The notes below the pieces were generated by a model that was not told the origin of the DNA, searched no databases, and saw nothing but the letters and a program-made list of their open reading frames with translations. Made by a program: the position numbers and the translations under genes. A stretch of DNA of 5,106 bases, taken from NCBI GenBank assembly GCA_937959095.1, contig CALGLY010000847.1:1-5106 (forward strand), read 5' to 3'. This stretch comes from an uncultured Saprospiraceae bacterium. GTDB taxonomy: Bacteria; Bacteroidota; Bacteroidia; Chitinophagales; Saprospiraceae. This document shows positions 1-5,106 of the stretch, piece after piece; position 1 is the first letter of the stretch, and the number at the start of each line of letters is the position of its first letter.

Positions 1-1
1 C

Positions 2-250
2 GTAGAGAAGTATGATAGTATTGAATTGGATGACCTAAATGAGGATGGCGAAGTGTCCATAGATGAAATCGGGACACATATGGAAATGATGACTAAAATG
101 ATGATGAAAGACATCCTAAAGTTTGCCGAAGGCATGGAAGAATTCCCCTTCTTTAAGGAATTAAAGCAAATGGAGCCTGCTCCAAGAGGATCAGAAAATG
201 GTCAGCAATCGGATAAAATAAAGAAAAAACGTACCACTCGGACTTTGTAA
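2..250 (+). CDS. C-terminal fragment of an EF-hand protein (5' end outside window)
   Basis: The reading frame is open from base 2 to a TAA at 248-250, so the visible 82 residues are the end of a longer protein. A TTG at 26 could be read as a start, but it lies just before the calcium loop and is almost certainly internal. Bases 32-67 encode the 12-residue loop DLNEDGEVSIDE, which fits the EF-hand pattern: Asp at 1, Asn at 3, Asp at 5, Gly at 6, a hydrophobic residue at 8 and Glu at 12. This supports binding of calcium. The following helix is unusually rich in methionine (HMEMMTKMMMKD), and the protein ends in a polar, basic tail (KIKKKRTTRTL). An upstream partner EF-hand is likely, since these usually come in pairs, but it is not visible. 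No membrane segment or sorting domain is seen in this part, so cellular location and role are unknown. Calcium binding is inferred from the motif only. Confidence 0.75.
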   Translation, partial: VEKYDSIELDDLNEDGEVSIDEIGTHMEMMTKMMMKDILKFAEGMEEFPFFKELKQMEPAPRGSENGQQSDKIKKKRTTRTL

Positions 251-258
251 TACAAAGT
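242..258. repeat. 17-bp perfect palindrome over the stop codon and -33 box
   Basis: ACTTTGTA (242-249) and TACAAAGT (251-258) are exact reverse complements around a single central A. The palindrome spans the stop codon of the EF-hand gene and the -33 TTTG of the predicted promoter for the next gene. The half-site core ACTTTG appears once more at 270-275, inside the -7 box. The size and position would suit an operator for a dimeric regulator, but the symmetry could be chance in AT-rich DNA. Confidence 0.4.
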
Positions 259-275
259 AAATTAATGTAACTTTG
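244..275 (+). promoter_or_regulatory. Bacteroidota-type promoter (TTTG-N20-TAACTTTG)
   Basis: TTTG at 244-247 and TAACTTTG at 268-275 match the Bacteroidota -33 (TTTG/TTG) and -7 (TAnnTTTG) consensus with a 20-base spacer, which is within the accepted range. Transcription would start around 280-284, about 65 bases before the ATG at 348. The -33 box overlaps the end of the EF-hand gene, so the Nudix-like gene probably has its own promoter. No experiment supports this; the call rests on the full match to the -7 consensus. Confidence 0.65.
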
Positions 276-287
276 CTGCATAGCAAG

Positions 288-331
288 AAAACCTTTCTCT
301 CTAAACTCTGTTTAGCATGAAAGGTTTTTTT
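288..331 (+). terminator. Two-part hairpin with T-run; terminator or leader attenuator
   Basis: AAAACCTTTC (288-297) pairs perfectly with GAAAGGTTTT (319-328). Inside it CTAAAC (301-306) pairs with GTTTAG (310-315), separated by a 3x3 internal loop and closed by a TCT loop. The right arm runs into seven T residues (325-331). This has the form of a rho-independent terminator for the EF-hand gene. It also lies just downstream of the predicted start site of the next gene, so it would form in that gene's leader as well. The stem is AT-rich, so termination may be incomplete. Confidence 0.65.
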
Positions 332-347
332 ATTAAAAAAATGCAGC

Positions 348-779
348 ATGAGTGCAAAAGAAAAATCGAATTTGATTCTTTATCGATTCAAGGAAAATGG
401 TTTAGAAGTTTTCTTGATGAAAAAAGAAGGTGATTCATGGGAATTACCACAAGGGCAAGGTTCTGAACCACAAGCGATAGCACTAGATGATGAACGCATC
501 ATAGAACTTGACCCAATCGAGCAAGATGGCGATGGTATCCTAGAGCAAGCTTATGCAGTAGAAGCCGATTGGCACGATATACCATCCTTAAAATCTATCT
601 TGAAGCACGACCTCGTATTCATGAAAGATACCGTAAAACAAATGGTGCCTGATATGATGGAACGTGGCACTTATGTAGCTGTGAAAGAAGCCTTTCGCAG
701 AGTACTCCCCAATCAATACAGCATGATAAAAGAACTGAAAGATATCTTAAGAGATCGTAACTCTACGCGTTATATGTAA
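348..779 (+). CDS. Divergent Nudix-like protein lacking a clear Nudix box
   Basis: This is a 143-residue, probably cytoplasmic protein with no signal peptide or membrane segment. The ATG at 348 is the only start available: an in-frame TGA lies at 318-320 and no other start codon falls between. The leader is A-rich without a Shine-Dalgarno sequence. Residues 7-36 (ILYRF...LEVFLMKKEG...WELPQG) read like the first strands of a Nudix hydrolase, where 'LPxG' normally leads into the catalytic Nudix box. The expected GX5EX7REUXEEXGU is not found. Instead there is an acidic stretch (residues 40-65), an EADWHDIP segment (72-79) and a C-terminal helical part, GTYVAVKEAFRRVLPNQY (107-124), which only vaguely recalls a Nudix helix. 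Pyrophosphohydrolase activity therefore cannot be assumed; a binding or regulatory role, or an unrelated fold, is possible. It appears to be a single gene with its own promoter, convergent with the helicase gene. Confidence 0.55.
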   Translation: MSAKEKSNLILYRFKENGLEVFLMKKEGDSWELPQGQGSEPQAIALDDERIIELDPIEQDGDGILEQAYAVEADWHDIPSLKSILKHDLVFMKDTVKQMVPDMMERGTYVAVKEAFRRVLPNQYSMIKELKDILRDRNSTRYM

Positions 780-782
780 CAA

Positions 783-814
783 TTAGGGCAAAGGTATGAA
801 AGCTTTTGCCCTAA
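783..814. terminator. Hairpin between convergent genes, likely bidirectional terminator
   Basis: TTAGGGCAAA (783-792) and TTTGCCCTAA (805-814) are exact reverse complements. On the plus strand the stem can extend by a G-U, a G-C and a U-G pair to a six-base loop (796-801). It starts four bases after the stop codon of the Nudix-like gene and ends ten bases from the stop codon of the helicase gene. A short T-run (CTATTTTCC) follows on the plus strand; the minus side has only a weak one. The position between two converging stop codons is the best argument for a shared terminator. Confidence 0.75.
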
Positions 815-824
815 CTATTTTCCC

Positions 825-2183
825 CTACCGCTTCTTTTTCTTCTTCCGAAGATTCTGAATCTTATCGCCTCTTCGTTGCGGTTTTTTATACTTTGCAGCT
901 AATTCCCGACGGTACTTTCCGCCTTGGTTTACTTTACTATTTTTAGCACTCTTTTCATGGAATGCGCCGCCGCCTTCTTGGAGTTTTATATGCCGATTGT
1001 GGTCTTTGTGTTTTGGATTTTCGCGCTCCTCTGGCGTTAGTTGTGTGGAAATTGCTACTTCTTCGGGTAACTCCACTAATGGAATTTCATAATCCATCAA
1101 GGTCTCTATCGCTTCCTTTTTAGGGGTTTCTTTTTCGGTGTAAAAAAGGATGCTCCTACCCTCTTCTTCTGCCCGCCCTGTGCGCCCGATGCGGTGCATA
1201 TAGTTTTCAGGAAAATTGGGCGTATCTACATTGATAACATCGGTGATTTTATCCAAATCCAGCCCGCGCGCCATCACATCCGTAGTGACGAGAATACGCG
1301 TTTTGCCTTCATCAAAATCTTCAATCGAACGGATTCTATAATTTTGTGATTTATTGGAATGAATAATCCCCATTTCATTCCCAAACTGCTCTTCTAGATT
1401 TTCAAACAGCCGATCTGCCATCCGCTTACTCGACGTGAAGACTAGCACCTTAGTAAAAGTCATTTTGTCTTTTAGCAAATGGGCTACTAAATTGACTTTG
1501 GTATAAAAATTCGGGACAGCATAACATTGTTGCGAAATATTATCTAGAGGTGTACCACTTACCGCTATCGAAATTTTAGCGGGCGCGACGAAAAAGTCAT
1601 CAATCAATGCTTCCACTTCATCGGTCATCGTAGCAGAGAACATGATATTTTGCCGACGTTCAGGCAGCAATTCAAAAATATTAATCAACTGAAATCGAAA
1701 GCCCAAATCGAGCATCACATCCACTTCATCTATCACGAGCTTTTGAATAGACTTTAGCTTTATCGCATTCCCCAAAACCAAATCATAGAGGCGACCAGGC
1801 GTAGCAATCAGCACATCACAGCCTTTGCGGGTAGCGATAGCTTGCGTATTGATGTTCGTGCCACCATACACGCCTAGCACACGCAGCGTAACGTACTTGG
1901 CATAACTCTCGATTTTTTCCACCATTTGCAAGACCAATTCCCGTGTAGGTACAAGCACCAATACACGCGGATTGACTTGCTTTGAAAACTTCAAGTCTTG
2001 CAAAATAGGCAACATATAGGCCAGCGTCTTCCCCGTCCCTGTCTGCGAGATCCCAACTACATTCTTCCCCGATCGAATCATCGGAAAGGCTTCTCGTTGA
2101 ATGGGCGTTGGTGTTTCAAACCCCAAGTCATCCAACCCATATTGCAGTTGATTGGATATTTTTATATCTTTAAATGTGCTCAT
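825..2183 (-). CDS. DEAD-box ATP-dependent RNA helicase (DEVD variant)
   Basis: A complete 452-residue protein that should use ATP to unwind RNA duplexes or remodel RNA-protein complexes in the cytoplasm, for example in ribosome assembly or mRNA turnover. All core motifs are visible in order: Q motif GFETPTPIQ (21-29), motif I SQTGTGKT (46-53), Ia PTREL (79-83), GG (107-108), Ib TPGR (128-131), motif II DEVD (152-155), III SAT (183-185), IV VLVFTSSKR (246-254), V TTDVMARGLD (300-309) and VI HRIGRTGR (330-337). Motif II reads DEVD rather than DEAD; the catalytic Asp-Glu pair is kept. After the two RecA-like domains comes a basic tail of about 70 residues ending in RKKKKKR, typical of non-specific RNA-binding extensions. 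The ATG is firm: an in-frame TGA lies two codons upstream, and AAAGGAA sits seven bases before it. It is RhlE-like in general build, but no specific E. coli orthologue is claimed. Confidence 0.95.
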   Translation of the reverse strand: MSTFKDIKISNQLQYGLDDLGFETPTPIQREAFPMIRSGKNVVGISQTGTGKTLAYMLPILQDLKFSKQVNPRVLVLVPTRELVLQMVEKIESYAKYVTLRVLGVYGGTNINTQAIATRKGCDVLIATPGRLYDLVLGNAIKLKSIQKLVIDEVDVMLDLGFRFQLINIFELLPERRQNIMFSATMTDEVEALIDDFFVAPAKISIAVSGTPLDNISQQCYAVPNFYTKVNLVAHLLKDKMTFTKVLVFTSSKRMADRLFENLEEQFGNEMGIIHSNKSQNYRIRSIEDFDEGKTRILVTTDVMARGLDLDKITDVINVDTPNFPENYMHRIGRTGRAEEEGRSILFYTEKETPKKEAIETLMDYEIPLVELPEEVAISTQLTPEERENPKHKDHNRHIKLQEGGGAFHEKSAKNSKVNQGGKYRRELAAKYKKPQRRGDKIQNLRKKKKKR

Positions 2184-2190
2184 ATATCAG

Positions 2191-2197
2191 TTCCTTT
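2191..2197 (-). promoter_or_regulatory. Shine-Dalgarno-like site for the helicase gene
   Basis: On the minus strand AAAGGAA lies seven bases upstream of the helicase ATG at 2183. A clear purine-rich site is worth noting here because the other two starts visible in the window have only A-rich leaders. It supports the chosen start. Confidence 0.6.
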
Positions 2198-2202
2198 GCA
2201 AC

Positions 2203-2280
2203 TTCAATGTAGAACCGAAAAACATAGGATAATTAATACTTCTACATTTTACATTCTTCAGTTCTATATTCTACATTGAA
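2203..2280. repeat. 12-bp inverted repeat with nested TTCTACATT-like words
   Basis: TTCAATGTAGAA (2203-2214) and TTCTACATTGAA (2269-2280) are perfect reverse complements, 54 bases apart. TTCTACATT occurs again at 2240-2248. TAGAACCGAA (2210-2219) has a 9/10 inverted match in TTCAGTTCTA (2257-2266). The block fills most of the 101-base gap between the hydrolase stop and the helicase start. It begins four bases past the hydrolase stop on the minus strand, so it could fold into a long stem in the transcript. No match to the Bacteroidota promoter consensus was found in this gap. The role is unknown; it could be an intergenic repeat family, a transcript-end structure, or AT-rich drift. Confidence 0.55.
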
Positions 2281-2284
2281 ATCC

Positions 2285-2956
2285 CTACTTCTCCTCTACC
2301 AAACCTTGTTTTCTACTCACTTCCCCATACCAATGGACTACCTCTAAATAAGGCGAGCGCGATACACCGCCTGGATTTAGTCCTGCTTCTCCTTCTGGAA
2401 TCGCTAAATTTAGTTCTTTATAATAAGCTACCCAAACAGGAAAAAAATCGTTTGAACCAAGCGGCTTAAACGTCATTGGATAAAGCTTGAAAATAGATTG
2501 TTTCTCCATTTTGAAGGCTTCATACACCAATTCAGAACAGTAATATTGGTCGTTTTCAATATCAAAAACGCCATCATATTCCTTTCCTAAATAGGTCATT
2601 CCACGATGAATAGCTGGTGTGATTAATGATTGATATTCCCTTTTTAATCTGCTGACCATCACTTTAGGCTTCTTTTTAGCATCTACGCCACGTGCCAAGA
2701 ATTTTTCGATAGGTGTTAAGGTCACGCCTACGCCAATTGCTTCTAATACATAAAAAGCACCCGCAATTTCTACTGCAATGCCTACGTGCGAGAAATTAGC
2801 ATCATCATAGCCTTGCGTCACGCTTTCTATGGCATCGCACATCGAGCCACAATCCAAATCTTGAAAGAGTAAATCGCCTGCTTGAAGCTGAAAATCTTGT
2901 GCCGATAAGCTAATAGTAGCACATAAAAGCAGTAAAAAAATATATCGTTTAGTCAT
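2285..2956 (-). CDS. Exported YiiX/YebB-like permuted NlpC/P60 cysteine hydrolase
   Basis: A complete 223-residue protein. Residues 1-20 (MTKRYIFLLLLCATISLSAQ) form a classic signal peptide: basic start, Leu-rich core and a likely cleavage after SLSA, so it should be exported to the periplasm or beyond. The mature part follows the circularly permuted NlpC/P60 (YiiX/YebB, papain-like amidase) order. It has an early GDLLF (27-31), the catalytic-His motif FSHVGI with His57, VLEA (70-73), a YDGVF segment (127-131), and the catalytic-Cys motif YYCSELVYEAF with Cys140. In the classical family Cys comes before His; here the order is reversed, as expected for the permuted group. Such enzymes are thought to cut amide or ester bonds in peptidoglycan, lipids or proteins; the substrate here cannot be told. 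Cys36 and Cys40 (DCGSMC) might pair. The ATG is fixed by an in-frame TAA four codons upstream. It lies 65 bases downstream of the molybdenum-enzyme gene and may be co-transcribed with it. Confidence 0.85.
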   Translation of the reverse strand: MTKRYIFLLLLCATISLSAQDFQLQAGDLLFQDLDCGSMCDAIESVTQGYDDANFSHVGIAVEIAGAFYVLEAIGVGVTLTPIEKFLARGVDAKKKPKVMVSRLKREYQSLITPAIHRGMTYLGKEYDGVFDIENDQYYCSELVYEAFKMEKQSIFKLYPMTFKPLGSNDFFPVWVAYYKELNLAIPEGEAGLNPGGVSRSPYLEVVHWYGEVSRKQGLVEEK

Positions 2957-2976
2957 TCTATTTTTTTAGGGCGGGA

Positions 2977-3009
2977 AGATAGGACGGATTCTGAATATCC
3001 GTCCTATCT
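2977..3009 (-). other. Perfect 13-bp hairpin between two co-directional genes
   Basis: AGATAGGACGGAT (2977-2989) and ATCCGTCCTATCT (2997-3009) pair exactly around a seven-base loop. It lies 12 bases past the stop of the molybdenum-enzyme gene and 20 bases before the hydrolase ATG. On the minus strand the stem is followed by TCCCGCCC and then AAAAAAA, so the usual U-run of an intrinsic terminator is missing. It may be a U-run-independent terminator, an mRNA-stabilising or processing stem that sets different expression of the two genes, or a regulator site. The hairpin is certain in sequence; its function is not. Confidence 0.6.
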
Positions 3010-3021
3010 ATTCTTGTTATT

Positions 3022-5106
3022 TTAACCCAATAAGTCTACTTCCTTCACATAAGGCTGCTTATAGAGGCGTTTGCCCGTCGCGGAATAAATCGCATTGGCA
3101 ATAGCTGCGCCCGCAGGTGGCAAACTTGGTTCACCCAATCCCGTCGGATCTATATCGCTTTCCACGAAAAAGACGTTTACTTGTGGTGCTTCATTCATGC
3201 GGATGAGGCGATAATTATCGAAATTCGTGCCGCTAGATTGCCCGCCGTCAAAGTTGAAGTCGCCATACATCGCGTGTCCGATACCATCTATGATGCCACC
3301 TTCTACTTGATTTTTAGCCGCTATCGGATTCACGACTATTCCACAATCCACCGCGCAAGTCACTCTTTCTACCTTTGGTTTATTGTCCACCATCTTCATG
3401 TGCGCCACTTCTGCTACATACGAATTATGCGAATAATAGACACTAAAGCCTAAGTGCGTCCCATCAGGAGCTTTGCCCCAACCCGATTTTTCGGCAGCCA
3501 GTTTGATGACTCCTATCATGCGGTCAGGCTCGTAGTTGCCTTCTAGTTCGGTGTTTTGCTTTGCTTGTTCTAGTAATTCTATACGAAATTCTACGGCATC
3601 TTTGCCGAGTAATTCTGCCAATTCATCAAAGAAGCTTTGCTCTGCCGAAGCTAAGAAATTGGAATACGGTGCGCGCCATGCTCCTGTCGTGATATTACTC
3701 TGATGATTATCAAAATCTACCTGATAATTCGCCACTGCACCCGCAGGGAAATTATTCGGGATAGAGCTGAACATATTCTGATTAATCGCCGCTTCCGAAA
3801 GATGATAGCCCGTGAGTTGACCATCTTTTATTGCAGCTCTAATTTTATATTTAATAGCAGGGCGATACGTACCTGCGCGCATATCGTCTTCACGGGTGAA
3901 GAGGACTTGTATAGGTGCATTGGCAAGGCTGGAAATTTTTGCAGCTTCTAGCGCAAAATCACCATAAAGTCGCCGTCCGAAGCCGCCGCCCATGCGCGTC
4001 ATTTGAATATCTACGCGCTTCGCAGCTTCTGCATAAAGGGTTTTATCCTTTTCTTCATCACCTGTTTTCTCTGCCAATTCCAGCATATTTACTACCCGCG
4101 ATTGCGTCCATGCTGGTGTTTGGATTGGCCCGACGAGTTCTATTTTTTCGCCTGTTGCATCCGCAAAAAAATTCATCGGTTCCATGCAGCTATGCGGCAA
4201 GAAAGGCGATTCGTAGACCTTCTCTAAAACTTCATCGGCTGCTGCAAAAGCGTTCTTAAGATTTCCATCTTTCCGCGCAGGATCTTTAGCGGCTTTGTCA
4301 AATAGGGCTAATAATTTCTTATCGTGCAATGCCGTATTTTCAGTAGGCGTTTCTTGCTTCCAATTGGCTTTGAGTAGCGATTTGCCTTTCATTGCCGCCC
4401 AAGTCGAATTGGCGATGACTGCAATTTTATCCGCTGTTCTACCCTGTTCTTTCAATGGCACACTAAAGGAAATTACATTTTCTACGCCTGCTACTTTGCG
4501 CGTTGCGCTATCATCAAAGTCCACTAATTTCTGTCCGAAAGACGGGGCGCGCAGTACCGAAGCGTATTTCATGCCTGCTCGCTTCGTATCTATCCCGAAA
4601 AGCGGCTTGCCTGTTGTGATATTTTCAATATCTACATTTCGGCGACTCGTACCGATGATACTAAAGTCTTTCTTCTCCTTCAATTTTACTTCCTCTGGCA
4701 CTTCCAGCTCTGCCGCAGAAGCAGCAATTGCGCCATAGGTAAGTGTTTCGCCCTTTCCATTGCTAATGATTCCTTCTTTCACACTGCACTCGCTAGGGTC
4801 TATTTCCCATTGCTTTGCAGCAGCATCTACTAGCATTTTCCGAGCAGTCGCGCCTGCCATGCGAAGTCCTTCCCACTCTTGCCGAATAGATTGACTTCCG
4901 CCTGCTACTTGCCGCTTGAACCATTCAGTATTCAAACCCGTTTGCTCCACGATTACGTCTTCCCAAGCCACATCGAGTTCTTCCGCTACAATCATCGGCA
5001 TGGATGTTTTCACATTCTGCCCAATTTCAGGATTGGGAGAGAAAATCGTCACTTGCCCATTATCTCCTATTTTTAGATAGGCATTGAAATCGAACCATTC
5101 TTTGGG
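3022..5106 (-). CDS. Molybdenum hydroxylase large subunit, isoquinoline 1-oxidoreductase beta type (N-terminus cut off)
   Basis: This is the molybdopterin-binding subunit of a xanthine dehydrogenase-family enzyme, which hydroxylates N-heterocycles or aldehydes with water-derived oxygen and passes electrons to a separate 2Fe-2S subunit. The frame is open to the window edge, so 694 residues are seen. A GTG at 5050-5052 is internal: the 18 codons before it (PKEWFDFNAYLKIGDNGQ) continue the family sequence before VTIFSPNPEIGQ. The family usually begins with a Tat-type leader a few dozen residues earlier, which is not visible. Counting from that GTG codon, motifs are IFSPNPEIGQ (3-12), PHSCMEPMN (286-294), MGGGFGRR (354-361), GAWRAP (457-462), AVDCGIVVNP (567-576) and GLGEPSLPPAGAAIANAI (638-655). 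Glu641 (bases 3130-3132) is the expected catalytic base. The substrate cannot be deduced. The 2Fe-2S partner is not in the window and may lie beyond 5106. Confidence 0.92.
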   Translation of the reverse strand, partial: PKEWFDFNAYLKIGDNGQVTIFSPNPEIGQNVKTSMPMIVAEELDVAWEDVIVEQTGLNTEWFKRQVAGGSQSIRQEWEGLRMAGATARKMLVDAAAKQWEIDPSECSVKEGIISNGKGETLTYGAIAASAAELEVPEEVKLKEKKDFSIIGTSRRNVDIENITTGKPLFGIDTKRAGMKYASVLRAPSFGQKLVDFDDSATRKVAGVENVISFSVPLKEQGRTADKIAVIANSTWAAMKGKSLLKANWKQETPTENTALHDKKLLALFDKAAKDPARKDGNLKNAFAAADEVLEKVYESPFLPHSCMEPMNFFADATGEKIELVGPIQTPAWTQSRVVNMLELAEKTGDEEKDKTLYAEAAKRVDIQMTRMGGGFGRRLYGDFALEAAKISSLANAPIQVLFTREDDMRAGTYRPAIKYKIRAAIKDGQLTGYHLSEAAINQNMFSSIPNNFPAGAVANYQVDFDNHQSNITTGAWRAPYSNFLASAEQSFFDELAELLGKDAVEFRIELLEQAKQNTELEGNYEPDRMIGVIKLAAEKSGWGKAPDGTHLGFSVYYSHNSYVAEVAHMKMVDNKPKVERVTCAVDCGIVVNPIAAKNQVEGGIIDGIGHAMYGDFNFDGGQSSGTNFDNYRLIRMNEAPQVNVFFVESDIDPTGLGEPSLPPAGAAIANAIYSATGKRLYKQPYVKEVDLLG

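Noticed and set aside
513..545. Possible second calcium loop (DPIEQDGDGILE) in the Nudix-like protein
   Set aside because: The DGDG looks EF-hand-like, but the Asp, Gly and Glu spacing does not fit the 12-residue loop, so it is treated as a simple acidic stretch.
1998..2279. Plus-strand open frame of 93 codons crossing from the helicase gene into the 2184-2284 gap
   Set aside because: Most of it is antisense to the helicase Q motif and motif I, and the remainder is the AT-rich repeat block. No start context or family similarity was seen.
2184..2284. Promoter for the helicase gene in the gap upstream
   Set aside because: On the minus strand only partial matches such as TATGTTTT and TACATTGA to TAnnTTTG were found, and none has a TTTG box at the right distance.
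3915..4259. Open frames of 114 and 74 codons on the plus strand
   Set aside because: Both are antisense to the same molybdenum-enzyme gene, overlap one another in different frames, and give protein rich in Leu, Cys and Arg without family features.
4295..4738. Open frame of 147 codons on the plus strand
   Set aside because: It lies wholly antisense inside the well-supported molybdenum-enzyme gene and its translation shows no recognisable domain. It is a shadow of the codon bias of the real gene.
5050..5052. GTG as the true start of the molybdenum-enzyme gene
   Set aside because: The frame stays open to the window edge, and the 18 codons before the GTG encode FNAYLKIGDNGQ-like sequence that belongs to this family, so the start lies outside the window.

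Overview
The window looks like ordinary chromosomal DNA from a member of the Bacteroidota, possibly a Saprospira- or Flavobacteria-like lineage. The evidence is a TTTG-N20-TAACTTTG promoter of the Bacteroidota type, A-rich leaders mostly without Shine-Dalgarno sequences, and a DEAD-box helicase whose wording (DEVD box, GGGAFHEKSAKNSKVNQGGKY tail) resembles sequences I remember from that phylum. The species cannot be fixed from the sequence. No transposase, integrase, CRISPR array, tRNA, rRNA or phage gene is visible.

Layout. Positions 2-250 (+) hold the C-terminal end of a protein with one canonical EF-hand loop; its start lies outside the window. Its stop codon sits inside a 17-bp palindrome and between the two boxes of a promoter that points to the next gene. 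A long hairpin with a T-run follows, then a 143-residue Nudix-like protein without a recognisable Nudix box (348-779, +). A hairpin at 783-814 lies between this gene and the convergent helicase gene and probably serves both as terminator.

The rest of the window is on the minus strand, read from right to left: a molybdenum-hydroxylase large subunit of the isoquinoline 1-oxidoreductase beta type (3022-5106, N-terminus cut by the window edge), an exported YiiX/YebB-like permuted NlpC/P60 cysteine hydrolase (2285-2956), and a DEAD-box RNA helicase (825-2183). The gaps between them are 65 and 101 bases. The first contains a perfect 13-bp hairpin and the second a perfect 12-bp inverted repeat with further copies of a TTCTACATT-like word.

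No shared pathway is evident. The three minus-strand genes act in different places (probably periplasmic oxidation, the cell envelope, and cytoplasmic RNA), so this looks like a co-directional run of unrelated genes rather than a dedicated system. I do not see a convincing undescribed system. The points most worth checking are the promoter-palindrome-hairpin arrangement at 242-331, the divergent Nudix-like protein, and the structured intergenic repeats.
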